A DNA stretch of 64,000 bases from Serendipita indica DSM 11827 (Eukaryota; Basidiomycota; Agaricomycetes; Sebacinales; Serendipitaceae), in contig CAJVGD010000046.1 in assembly GCA_910890315.1 (NCBI GenBank), positions 992,001-1,056,000 on the forward strand. Reading direction: 5' to 3'. This document shows, piece by piece, positions 11,401 through 21,817 of this stretch. Every line of letters begins with the position of its first letter. Position 1 is the first letter of the stretch. The position numbers and the translations under genes are program-made. Below the pieces are notes generated by a model, which had not been told where the DNA came from, did no database searches, and saw only the letters and a list, made by a program, of their open reading frames with translations.

Positions 11401-12845
11401 ACACCCTCCTGGATATTACACACCGGCGGTGGCACAGACTGCTCCCCCGCGACGGCCATCGCGACCTGCGATTCAGACGCGTTCAACTACAGAGATGCCG
11501 ATGAGTCAAAGTTTGAGTGTATCTTCGCCTACACGTTCGCATGCGATCAACTCTTTCCTTCCGGCAGTACGTATTTTGTTCGTCAATACCAGCTTTGCTT
11601 ATATATTGGCAGGTTTCACCAGGCTCACAGGGCAAGCCGCGTCCGACAAACGGTAAGACGGTCAGCTTCTTATCAGAGACGACATCTGGTGAGTCAGCAG
11701 AGTCGTCGAGCCGTGTCCCGCGGGAGGTAAACATGAGCTCGTCTCAGCGCACTCGAACCAAGTCTCACGAGCGCGATTATGCGACGGGTTCAACTCGCTT
11801 GGAGGGAGCTTGGCAGAACAACGACACTGACCGAGCAAAGACGTTGCCTCGAGGTACTTCGTTCCGTCGACGGTTGTCGGAGAACATGTGGTCTGGAGAA
11901 GGAAACGAGAAGAGCGCACCTCCTGAGAGCAAGGGGGTAAAAGGAGGGCTGGATATTGACCCAGAGGAGTTGGAGGCTGCAGTTGCGACGACGCATGCTC
12001 GTGAGGAACGCGAAGCAGAGTTGGTTGGTATTGGCATACGAGAGGGGGTTGTTCCACGACCTGGACTTTCGTCATCCACTTCTGCGCCGGCAGTAAATGG
12101 CAACGGACCTACAAGGCAGCTTTCGCAGTCGACATCGAACAATGCGCTGCGAAAGAAGAGGCCTACGCATACGCGCGAGACAACGACATCGTCGAGTATG
12201 GATCTTTCGTCTCATATTCATGTCGATCTCCCACCTTCGAGGCAGAACCAGCAACAGACGCAACCGCCACCGCAAAGGCAATATTCGTCGCAGCAGCCGA
12301 CACCCTTTTCGTCGTCTTCATCTTTACAAGTCGTGCCAGAGTACCCTGCGGCAAGACCACGACCTGGGTATTTGGGACGGACGAGACAAGTCGTGTCAGA
12401 GTACAGTCCCAATATGCGACCCTCTTCGTCGCTCTCGCTCCTTGCAGATGCAGCTGGCCTGGGTGAACCGTCGTCATCCAAGACGAGCCTCAATCGATCG
12501 TCTGCAGGTGGGAGTCGGTCCACGGCAGCGTACAGCATGGCCAGCAATCTCGCTGGTGCAAACCTGCTGAGCGACGACGCGCCGATCCTGTTTACATGCA
12601 CGGCGGTGGCGAATTTTGATGCGGGCGGATTCCGGTATGCTGGACTGCCGTTTTTGGAATTGGAGATTGGAGACGTGGTGAATATTGTCAAGGACTGCGG
12701 ACGGCCTGCGCAGCACCCCGACTTGAAGCCCGTCGTGTCGGATGGAATCGACACGCTGTTTATTGGGAAGCGCGTGCCGGATGGAGGAGATTCGCCCGAG
12801 ATTGGGTGGCTGTGGGCGAGTTTTGTGATGCCATTGGAGATGTAG
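8417..12845 (+). CDS. Rho-type GEF with DH, BAR and SH3 domains (Tuba/DNMBP-like)
   Basis: Exons are 8417-8510, 8564-9774, 9822-10655, 10699-about 11351, about 11386-11567 and 11614-12845, giving about 1,400 residues. The N-terminal 280 residues are Ser/Pro/Arg-rich. A Dbl-homology domain follows (KRQHVLFEILETERIYSSDM; Ser-rich insert; LLIKPIQRFLKYPLLLETL, the conserved CR3 helix). Next comes a BAR-like helical region (residues around 590-860). After a long disordered linker a C-terminal SH3-like domain runs to the end (CTAVANFDAGGF, FLELEIGDVVNIV, GWLWASFV). DH-BAR-SH3 order is that of animal Tuba, which activates Cdc42 at membranes. No PH domain is visible, as expected when BAR replaces it. 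The splice near 11352-11385 is uncertain (34-nt intron). Confidence 0.85.
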
Positions 12846-13365
12846 GTCCTTTTCTGCCTCTTGGGCTACGCCGTGCCGCGGGTGGCATGGACGTTGTGAG
12901 TTTTTGATACACAATAGCACTCATTGGACATTTGTCGCATTTCTCGTCTGTTGTAGCTCTTTTCTTTTCTTGGAATCATCGTCTTTTTTTCACCTGCTGG
13001 ATAGACTTTGTTGCTATCATACTTTTTGTAATAGACATGACGTATTGATTGGTGTAATGAAGAAGCCCCAAGTGGGGTTTCTCTCGTAGTCAGGGATGCT
13101 CTCGGGAAATGGAGAGCCTGTCTCTACTTTCCGCCTATCGGAGTTTTCTCCTATTGATAAAAGATGGGGTAGGAAGCGTCAATTTTTGTTTCGCGCTTAA
13201 GTGATTGTTGTAGCCGTTGCGCCGCCGGCCGCTTGCCTGGATGGAGTGGATGTGTGGTGCACCGAAGGTCCGAAACGCCGTGCCCTGCGTGTTGCATGCG
13301 GGTTTGAGAAACGAGAAATGGTTTATTACGAGTTCTGGACGCGTTGGAATTCCTGATACTCCAAC
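12846..13365. other. Intergenic
   Basis: The Rho GEF 3' flank is followed by the upstream region of the small secreted protein. It is T-rich around 12950-13030. Nothing else is recognised. Confidence 0.5.
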
Positions 13366-13786
13366 ATGTGGAGTCGAGGATTATTCGTGTGCAGTCTGCT
13401 CATCACGAGTGCCGTCGTCTCTGCTCAGAATTCGACGAATACGAGCAGTGTATTCACTCTCACGAATACGGCGTCTCCAGCTCCTACATCTGAATCGAAT
13501 TCTATTAGTCCAGTGTAACGTCCTTCTCCTTCTCATCATTCGCACCGCTCATCAAAAATATAGAATTCAAGTCTCCACGGTCATTATCGTCTCTACGCAG
13601 ACGGTTTATATAACGCCGTCCCTTTCTTCTATACACAGTTCGTCCAGTCGGACGCCGTCGACGTATACCCAGTTTGTGACGGCGACACCGACGGATACGC
13701 CGTCGAGTGCTCTTGAAAGGAGGTCATTTGAGAGAATAGGGGGTTTCCTGGTCATGGGTTTACTCCTGCTCTCGCTAGGCATCTAG
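13366..13786 (+). CDS. Small Ser/Thr-rich secreted, probably GPI-anchored protein
   Basis: Exons 13366-13514 and 13564-13786 encode 123 residues. A signal peptide (MWSRGLFVCSLLITSAVVSA) precedes an Asn/Ser/Thr-rich middle with N-glycosylation sites (QNSTNTSS) and a VSTVIIVSTQTVYITPS stretch typical of fungal wall proteins. The C-terminus is a hydrophobic tail (FLVMGLLLLSLGI) that fits a GPI signal, with small residues before it (SSAL). It is likely a cell-wall or membrane surface protein. No catalytic domain is seen. Confidence 0.7.
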
Positions 13787-14199
13787 AACTCGGAGACGTC
13801 GAGGGGGGGCGGCGCTCCGTCCCTTGCTCACATGAGACTTTTTTTTACGCGCCTTGGCAGATATTCCAAATATACCTGACACACTCCGCGCATCGTGTTG
13901 TAATGAAAACGTTGGGCGTGCGAGTGACATTGATTTCATTGACAGATCTCGAGGAGATTTGTAGCCGTCGTACGAGAAAATGTTTACCGGGCGATGTAGT
14001 ACCCGGAGGTATTTGCCTTCTCATGATTGCCTTAGCCCCACGTGTGACCTGATACTTTCGACGGCGTGGGAGATCAAAACGAGGTTTTCGACTCAAAAGA
14101 ACTGGCAATGTATTGGCAGAAAGGAACGGGCTGCCGCTACATTCAGGACGTAATTACGAGTAGAAATAAGTCCAAAAGCAATGACGACTCGGAGGCCTT
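13787..14199. other. Intergenic between convergent genes
   Basis: This is the shared 3' flank of the secreted protein (+) and the CFEM protein (-). No feature is recognised. Confidence 0.5.
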
Positions 14200-14799
14200 T
14201 TAGAAGAGCGAGACGGCAGCGCCAAAGAGGGCGAGAGCAGCGCCAGTGGCCATGGACGCGGTGTGGAAGCCAGCACCTGGAGACGAGGTGGAGGACGCGC
14301 TCGTGCTGGCCTGGGTGCCGGTGGTCGAACCGTGCGGGGTGGTGTGCGAGCCCGTAGCAGAGGCAGTTCCGTTTGCAGAGCCAGTGGCAGATGCAGTTCC
14401 GCTTGCAGTTCCAGAGGTGCCTGTGAGATTGTAATGAGTATAACGCTACACTTGCACAAGACGGGTGTACATACTGTTACCGCAGAGCGTTGACTGAAGG
14501 GTGAGGGCAGCTTGTTGTTCGGTTGCCGTGCAGTTGGCGGTCAAGCAGGCAAGAGCAGCAGTCTGGAATTCTGTCGAGGTACAGATGCACGTGTCGGTGC
14601 TGGGAAAAGAGGAGCAGAGCGCGCCCCGACCGTCAGCGTCGAAGAGGACGGCGTCCAACAAAGATACTCACATGGACGTGCAGCCAGAGCCCTCGAGAGC
14701 ATTGGTGCTGCAGGTGAGCACACACTCGGGAACATCCGCAGTGCCCTGGGCAGCGACGAGAGCGGCGGTTGCGACGAGGAGAGCGGTGAGCTTGAACAT
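14200..14799 (-). CDS. CFEM-domain surface protein, GPI-anchored
   Basis: Exons (minus) 14672-14799, 14475-14599 and 14200-14420 give 157 residues. A signal peptide (MFKLTALLVATAALVAAQ) is followed by an eight-cysteine CFEM domain: PECVLTC, GSGCTSITDTCIC, ACLTANC and STLC. The Asp in ITDTCIC sits where CFEM proteins bind haem iron. A Ser/Thr/Gly-rich low-complexity stalk (SGTASGTASATGS) and a hydrophobic C-terminal tail (ATGALLALFGAAVSLF) follow, typical of GPI anchoring. Fungal CFEM proteins act at the wall or membrane in haem-iron uptake or host contact. It is divergent from the Galpha gene. Confidence 0.88.
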
Positions 14800-15167
14800 G
14801 ATAGACGTGGAGTAGTACGACGTAGAGTAGTAGCTAATGAAGTGTTGGCTTTTGTAAAATGTGGTACGACTGAAACGACGGGAGAGGTCGAGTTCAAGTT
14901 GCTCTTTCACAATTTCCAACCCCCGCTCGGCTTTTATGGATCCGCGGGCCCCTCATGGTTCCTAATTTATCCACGAGGACCCCCACCTTTGTTGGGATTT
15001 CAAACAGCGCGGAGGCCCCTATCTGTCTGGGTGCCAGCAGTATTATTATTACCACTACTATTACATTACCTAATCCGCCTTGCTTATCTCGCGCCCTCAA
15101 TCGGCAGGTTGCCAAAGCCACTTGGACTCATCTCCTCTCGCCGACGCCGGCTCCTCCTCCAATCGCC
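14800..15167. promoter_or_regulatory. Shared promoter region, CFEM gene / Galpha gene
   Basis: 368 bp separate the divergent starts. It contains a short run of TATTATTATTACCACTAC triplets near 15043-15065. No specific binding site is claimed. Confidence 0.4.
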
Positions 15168-16868
15168 ATGGGCGCATGTTTCTCCTCGTCTGCTCACGAC
15201 AAGGAGCGCGAGAGATCTGCAAACATTGACCGCGCAATCGAAGAAGATGCAAAGCGCTTTAAAAAAGAGTGCAAGATTCTCCTGCTCGGTCAGTCTTATA
15301 TAAATCTATAATATATGTAACATGTCTTGTTATCATTGCTGACTTGCTCATCCGCAGGCTCTGGCGAGTCGGGCAAGTCGACGATTGTAAAGCAGATGAA
15401 GATTATTCACCAAAACGGTTATTCGCATGCAGAGCTCCTCATGTTCCGTCCTACCATCTACCGTAATCTCCTCGAGTCTGCAGAAGCCGCCGTCCTCGCC
15501 ATGCGCAAGCTTGACATCCAGCCCGCCATGGAGGCCAACCGCACCAACGACGTCCTCTCCCGCATCGAAGTCTGGTGCTCCCGTATGCGTTCCGAGGGCT
15601 GGTGGGGCGGTGAGCGCGGTGCCAGAGGCGCGCTCATGTGGATGGACGGCGAGCTCGAGAGCGAAGCCGCCAAAGTCGCCACTATTGGAGCTTCAAGTCC
15701 TATCCCAGCTCCTCTAGCTGCCCACAATCCTACCAATAGCGCAGATGGTGTCACGCTCGGTTCGTTTTTCCATGCGAGCCAAGTCGGCTACAATGGCGAC
15801 GTCGATGGCCCACTCCAGCTCGCACAGACCTCGGACAGCTCTGGTTCGTCTACAAATGTCAGTCGTTCAAAGTCGGAAAAGGAAAAAGATGCCGCCCTCT
15901 CCACCTATGATCCGCGCAACCCCGACGCGGGCCTCCCGCTTGAGATTGCACAGGCCATTCACGACTTGTTCGAGGATCCAATGTTTAAATATCTCGTCGA
16001 AGAACGCTCCGGCGAGTTTTACATGATGGACTCTGGTGTCTAGTAAGCCCCATCTCCTTTTTGGGCAACAAACGTGCCAAGACCTGCTGACCCCTCTTTC
16101 CAGCTTTATGGAACATGCGCTTCGTATTGCTTCTGGTCCAGAATATGTACCAACGACCACCGACGTCTTGCGCGCGCGTGCAAAGTCGGTTGGCATTGCA
16201 GAGACGAGGTGAGGGCGTCGCTGGGCCAACTCATATGATTTACTCACGGTCTATCGACAGATTCGACATGGGTCCGCTCTCTATTCACATGTTTGATGTC
16301 GGTGGACAGCGTTCAGAGCGCAAGAAATGGATTCACTGCTTCGAGGCCGTGACTTCAATCATCTTTTGCGTCGCCCTCAGTGAATACGACCAGGGTCTAA
16401 TCGAGGCAAAGACGACAGTATGTTTCTTTTACCTAGATAGGTTGAACTGGCGAACCTGACCTGGACATTCTAGAACCGTCTCGTCGAGTCGCTTGTCCTA
16501 TTCAACAGCATTGTGCACTCGCAATGGTTTGTCCGGACGTCCATTGTGCTCTTTTTGAACAAGATGGATGTGTTTAAGAAGAAGATTCCAAAGATTCCGC
16601 TCTCGAATCATTTTAGCGAGTACGCTGGCGGGCCGGACGTACAAAAAGCCGCCAAATTTATCCTGTGGAAGTTTACGCAGGAGAATAGGGGCAAGTTGAG
16701 CATTTATCCACAGTGAGTCCTCTCACCCCTGGAAAACATTACCTCTTGTCCGCTGACCTGGTTGTCAGCCTTACGCAAGCCACAAATACCAACAAGATCA
16801 AACTCGTGTTTGCTGCGGTAAAGGAGACGATTCTCTCAAACTCGCTAAAAGAATCTGGCATCCTCTAG
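15168..16868 (+). CDS. Heterotrimeric G-protein alpha subunit with internal insert
   Basis: Six exons (15168-15288, 15358-16042, 16104-16208, 16261-16417, 16474-16712, 16769-16868) encode 468 residues; typical Galpha is about 355. Gly2 and Cys4 in MGACFSS suit myristoylation and palmitoylation. G1 is GSGESGKST. The switch I Arg lies in [10 protein letters not shown], where the usual TTG is SVG. G3 is [13 protein letters not shown]4 is LNKMD and G5 is TQATNT. A roughly 100-residue Ser/Pro/Asn-rich insert lies in the helical domain (about residues 120-210). The C-terminus ESGIL lacks the Cys used by pertussis toxin. It couples 7TM receptors to cAMP or MAPK signalling at the plasma membrane; subclass is uncertain. 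Confidence 0.92.
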
Positions 16869-18031
16869 ACGGTCCTTTTTCTCTGGCTTTCGTGTCCTTC
16901 TGGCATCGGTCTCCTGACAGACAGACAGCAATGCAATTATGTGGATTGCTGGTGTAACATTATCGACGCTCATCTTACCCACCCTTCCCTCGCCCACAAC
17001 TTTCCCTTTTCATCCGTCCGTCCCGTGGACCCGCTGGTTTTGGTTCGCAGTTGATTCTCGTTCCCTTCGTGCTACACTCCCTAGCCCCTAGTCAATACGC
17101 TCATCCCAACTTTTTCCCCCAACTTTCTCACATTCACAACACCACCCCGCCTCGACGTCTGTGATCCATGGCCACCTTCTTCGCTCTCCCTTCCACCGCC
17201 GCCACTGCAACCCTTGACAATACGTTTTCACAGTCCCATCTGTCTCATCATATTACTGCTTCTCTCTGGTATATCAATGTGTGCTCATCTTTCTTGCTCG
17301 ATCACGTGCAAATTACTCGGATTTACACATTATTCCTCAAGGTCCCTTTAGTCTTCACCCCTTTGTTCGTACTGGCTCACTCATGTTTCCAGCCTTCAAG
17401 GCCGACAATATGAGGAGACTCCCAAGAGGAGAGGGGGATGCGGAGGGAAGGCTAGATGGAGAGGAAAACGACGAGCATGCTGGGTCACGTTGAAACAAGA
17501 AAGATCCACATCGTAATAATCTATAGCCTTTGTATACTTTTATGCTTGAGATATGCTTTTCGCGACAGTTGTGTGGAGTCGATCTGCGGTCTTGAATTGG
17601 TGATAGCCTTGCCATCCTCCAGACTCTCATCTCATATCTTTTGCTCTAAATGAAATGCTCGGGTGGGTTTGGAGCCTGCGTCAAGGCGGAAATTCCTATG
17701 AACGGCGTTTATTGTCTCGTCAGGCGGCGTTTGCATCCGTATCTGTTTAAAAACATATCGATACTGTAACCTTCTGAGCAACTTGACGACCTAATTCAGC
17801 GTTTCCACTGATTCTACGGAAAGGAGGAGGCCTGTCAGAGTTTACGACTATACAATATAATACGTAGCAATTATTCAGCCCGTAATACCTCTCAGGGATT
17901 CTTAGCATGTGATGAGAAATGCTTCGACTTCTCTGCGTTTGAACCGTCTTGTGGTCGGTCTAGATTCTCAATGGGGACATTCTAACCGTCTATACTGAAC
18001 CATCACTGGACGTGTTAGATTACAGCCCAAT
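16869..18031. other. Intergenic with CT-rich tract
   Basis: Positions 16975-17165 are strongly pyrimidine-rich, like a fungal promoter or 5' leader. The frame from 17168 (81 codons, MATFFALPSTAA) has no recognisable domain. About 17778-17865 is similar to 19543-19635 (shared CTTGACGACC and AGGCCTGTCAGA blocks). Confidence 0.4.
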
Positions 18032-18709
18032 CTACCAAATGTAATTCTTTGCTCCCAACTGAACAACCATTCTTGCCATGGCTGCATGGACAATGTCCCT
18101 GCCCGAAGCCGTACTGACGTCGATCTCGGTCCCAGCCTCTGCGTTGTTTTCACCTCCGTTGGACATCGTCACGAGTCCACCCGGGTTGACAGTAGCTTTA
18201 AGGGCCTTGCTATTGATATCCCTGTCCAAGCGTTTTGCAACTCGCATCTTGGCCTTTGTCCCTTTTGCCGCAATAAAGAAGCAAACATCACCATTTGCGA
18301 GTTGATCTCTGACCTGGGCCGCCGCAAATGCCTCGCATTGGGTTAGAGCATTTGTAAGAGTCTCGTTAGAATCTCCCCCTTTGCCTTCGTAGACAATGCG
18401 GATGCGCAATGCCCCACCTCCGGGGGCCTGCACGACATCATACAGGACTAGGTCAGCCCTCTTCTCCATATTGAAACTGGTCACCTCGGCGGCGAGCATC
18501 GTCGTACCAACAGGTGCGGGAGCAGGGTTGGCTGAGATGTTGAAATAGGTGTTTATGATCCTGGTCAGTGTGTCAGTAACAAGCCAACGGAAATTAAAAA
18601 AAGCATACCCTGCCCACATGCCGTTGACAATCCCTTCACGCCTGAGGTTATCGTTCAATGCTGGACTGGACCAAGTGGCCATGTATCCACGAGCATCGGG
18701 AGCAGCCAT
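18032..18709 (-). CDS. Hypothetical protein (209 aa), intact member of a local pair
   Basis: Exons (minus) 18609-18709 and 18032-18560 give 209 residues. The 48-nt intron has GTATGC donor and pyrimidine tract plus CAG, but it is open in frame, so a 225-aa unspliced product is possible. The protein is soluble with no signal peptide (MAAPDARGYMATWSSPALND). It has an alternating strand/helix pattern (RADLVLYDVVQAPGG, RIRIVYEGKGG, QCEAFAAAQVRDQL, DVCFFIAAKG). That looks vaguely nuclease- or restriction-fold-like, but I recognise no family. A truncated relative lies just upstream (19190-19545). Confidence 0.6.
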   Translation of the reverse strand: MAAPDARGYMATWSSPALNDNLRREGIVNGMWAGYAFFNFRWLVTDTLTRIINTYFNISANPAPAPVGTTMLAAEVTSFNMEKRADLVLYDVVQAPGGGALRIRIVYEGKGGDSNETLTNALTQCEAFAAAQVRDQLANGDVCFFIAAKGTKAKMRVAKRLDRDINSKALKATVNPGGLVTMSNGGENNAEAGTEIDVSTASGRDIVHAAMARMVVQLGAKNYIW

Positions 18710-19189
18710 TTTTCTCGCAAACGAAGCTGGTAAAGGTGTCGAAACTGTAAGATATGTAGTGCTGGCTGCTGAACAAGAGTTGCGCCAAAGGGTGAGGATT
18801 GATCCCTTGCAGACTCCCCCTTTTATAGAGCGTAAGATGTGCTACGATAGATCCATTACATAACAGAGGACACGTAGGAATGAATGGTAAGGCATAAATG
18901 GGACGAGTCCGGAAGACCAGAAGACAGTGGAAGGTGAATATTAATAGCAAAGGTGGTCTGGAAGGACTAGAGAGGACGGTACAACGTCAATGTTTATAAC
19001 AATGTACTTCTCCGTCATTTTATTCTTCTGTCGTGCTGGTTTACACATTCTCTTACTTGTGTACATCTTGCTTTTTCAATGCTTAATATTCTTCTTCTGA
19101 TAACTGTGCGCGTCTGCTTCTGACTTGGTACCGACCTTATATCCTCACTGCACTGAAGCGGGCAATGTCATAGATTGGACCACTGGAGT
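18710..19189. other. Intergenic
   Basis: This is the upstream region of the 18032-18709 gene. Nothing is recognised. Confidence 0.45.
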
Positions 19190-19545
19190 ACAAACGCTCT
19201 ACCAGCTATAATTATTTCCTACCAACTGGGCAACCATTCGGGTCATTGCAGCGTGAACCGCGTTTCTACCATTGACTGTGGACATGTCCAGTTCAGTTCC
19301 ATCGGTGCCGCTACCCTCCTGTCCATTTTCAAAAGTGACCTCCCCACGGCATCTCCGTTACTCAAGATGAAATATTCAGTGTCCTTGGACCATCGAATTG
19401 CGGTTTCTCCGACGGCGATTCCCGCAATAAACGTCCATCGTCGCGCTGTCAAACAACTTTTCCCGTCCCGGTGCCGTATGCACGACAGAAAGCCATACTA
19501 GTGGCGTGAATGAGCGTGCATATCCATGGTTTATTGAACTTTTGA
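19190..19545 (-). pseudogene. Truncated paralogue of the 18032-18709 gene
   Basis: The minus strand reads GTELDMSTVNGRNAVHAAMT then RMVAQLVGNNYSW and a stop. This aligns with GTEIDVSTASGRDIVHAAMA and RMVVQLGAKNYIW of the neighbour, including the shared Trp-TAG end. Upstream, WTFIAG matches CFFIAAKG and a segment near 19500 matches the LYDVVQAPGG region. The stretch between them (about 45 residues in the neighbour) is missing, and the frame is not continuous. It therefore appears to be a dead duplicate of a host gene. Confidence 0.7.
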
Positions 19546-20418
19546 GCCCCTTGACGACCTTTGACTGCACTCGACTGACAACCTGCAGGGAGAAAGAGGC
19601 CTGTCAGAAGCTACCAGTATGCGCAATACGATATTTGTGCTGACGCAGTTGTGGATACGTGGTGTTGGGCCGATATCGCCACGGTTGCCTAGCACTCTCG
19701 AATATCGCTCATCCTCAATATGGTTTCTCATTGTCGAGGCACAGCTCAATAGCTACTTGACAGTTGCACTTTCCATATTCACTTCTTGATAGTGGACAGT
19801 TCTCCTCGGTTCAGGTTCTTGTTCGCGATATGGTTGGTCCACCGTTGGATTGGGTTAGCGATTTCATTTCGCAACTGTCACAAGTTTGATAGATTCCTGA
19901 AATGACCAAAAGTAAGTCGCGTATTGGCATGCAGGATCCTCTCCGTGAATAGATATTTGACAATACATGCGTGTTTGACCAAGGTACAGTCCACAAGTCC
20001 CGAGACCTCCGACAGGACTCTGAATCTCTCTATGTGTGTGGAGTGCGATGCGCCCACCTTTTGGTGGAGATCTAGCGACAGCCGGAGCGAGGGTACTAAC
20101 ACATCTATTTGAGTAGTAGGCACATATGAAAGTCAATGAAACCACCGGAGAAAGCTTGGGACGCTCGTCGAGCTTTGAGGGGTAGTGAGTAACCGTTGGT
20201 TACCTGGCCATCAATTATGGCATCCACGAGTAGACCGGGCACCGTTAGTTGGACGCACGCTAGCTATATATGTTCTGCTCGTGGTACTTGGTCACGTTGG
20301 CATGTCCCTCCTTTCCTTTATCTCCCCGCATCCTTTCCTTTCCTTTGTTCAGTCACTCTGGCCCACTTCATTCTCCTTGTAGCATATTGATCTTTCCAAG
20401 CGGCAGATTTGATACTTT
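19546..20418. other. Intergenic
   Basis: It includes the 19543-19635 repeat segment and, from about 20290, a C/T-rich leader (CTTTCCTTTCCTTTG) before the 20419 gene. No other gene is supported. Confidence 0.4.
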
Positions 20419-21715
20419 ATGTTCGCACCACCGACGCTCCTTGCTCTACTTTGGCTGGCCCTTTCGGACGAAGCATCGGCGCAACTCTTGACCGAAACAC
20501 TGGAGAAAACACGAACATTTGCACGACCATCTTCCACTCGGAGCTTTGGCTTCGGGTTTGGAACGGGATTTCCCACTTTTGCTGCTAACTTTCAAGCCAA
20601 GGCGGCGTACGTACCTGCGACGAGATCCATTCTATAATGCTTACACAGGATCCTCCACACGCAGGCAAGCCTACGGAATCTGGGTCACCGTCTTTCTCAT
20701 CGTTGTCATCGCTCTTGTCATTCTCCTCGCACTCGTCATTTGGATCCTCATACGCACTCGACGTATGCGACGAACAATGCGACATTCTCTCTCCTATTAC
20801 GAATCTCAACGTCATCTATTTGCAAAAGAAACCAATCTAGAGGGTGGGCCTCAGCGGCCTAGAGAGAGGACGAAAGCGATCCAAAGGCGTTATCTCCACC
20901 GTTCGCACGGTCAGACATGGACGATGCGTATGCAAGGGTTTCTCTTCCGACGAGCGCAAAAATCGCAACCTCAAGAAGAGAAAGAAGAGAAAGCCAAGAG
21001 GATTGTGGAAAAGTGGGATCCACATGCACGTCGGTCGACCGAGGAGATTGAATGCACAAAGAACACGCGTCCAAGCTCTCTCGTTGTGGATGCTGGTCAA
21101 AGGACTGCGAGAAAGAGCGAGAGTGACAGTGGTCGAGAGGGAAGTGCATATTCCGGCATTGTGCGCGAGGTTGTAGAACAATCGAGGAATTCTTCGAGGA
21201 GAATCTCACTTCTCACGTCGCGGACGAGCAGCGTTTCGGCGACCATACCAGCGTTCACGGTCCCCGACGTCCCCGTACCGTCCCAGTCAGAACTCAAACG
21301 GCCACCCCCAATTTACGCTGCTCGCTCGCGACTGCAACACTTGGAACGTGTCGAGAGACTGTCACAATTATGGGACCGTGACGTGAACCTCTCCTTTGCA
21401 GACACACGTTCCTCGGCAAACGCAGCCGCGCACGCGAAGATAGGTGTGCCAATTATGCAACGCGGGTCAACAGCAAAAATCCACCAGGTGCTGGGGGTGA
21501 CCCCAGAGGAGCGGCGATTACCATCTTCGAATGGATCTCCGCTCGCCCGCGTACGGTCCTTTAGCAGCCTCGCGCCATACCTGTCGTTACAGTCGCCAGG
21601 TGCGGATACTCAACGAGATCTCTACCGTGCAAGTGTACGAATCGTTGACCCAGGGAGCGTGTTGGACGGCATGATCGTCCGCTCACCCAGTTCGACCCAA
21701 CGTGCCCTTCCATAA
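20419..21715 (+). CDS. Single-pass type I membrane protein, unknown function
   Basis: Exons 20419-20606 and 20665-21715 (phase-2 intron, GTACGT donor) give 412 residues. A signal peptide (MFAPPTLLALLWLALSDEASA) leads a short ectodomain of about 40 residues. One long transmembrane helix (WVTVFLIVVIALVILLALVI) and a basic stop-transfer (RTRRMRR) follow. A roughly 320-residue cytosolic tail is rich in Ser/Arg/Glu and low-complexity charged runs (EEKEEKAKR). The build recalls fungal sensor-like or receptor-like proteins but without a recognisable domain. It is convergent with the CLPTM1 gene. Confidence 0.72.
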
Positions 21716-21817
21716 CGCCCTTTCCATGCTTTATCTCTCCGGTAATATAAAAGGACTCGATATTGATTACATAAGGATGTATACCGACAGGTTCGAAATG
21801 TTAATAACCTTCCTGTA

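Noticed and set aside
12904-13089. Short ORF just after the Rho GEF stop
   Set aside because: It is T-rich 3' flank with no coding signature.
17168-17413. Forward ORF after a CT-rich tract (MATFFALPSTAA)
   Set aside because: The promoter-like tract is suggestive, but the 81-codon frame has no domain, no clear splice extension and ordinary 3'-flank composition.
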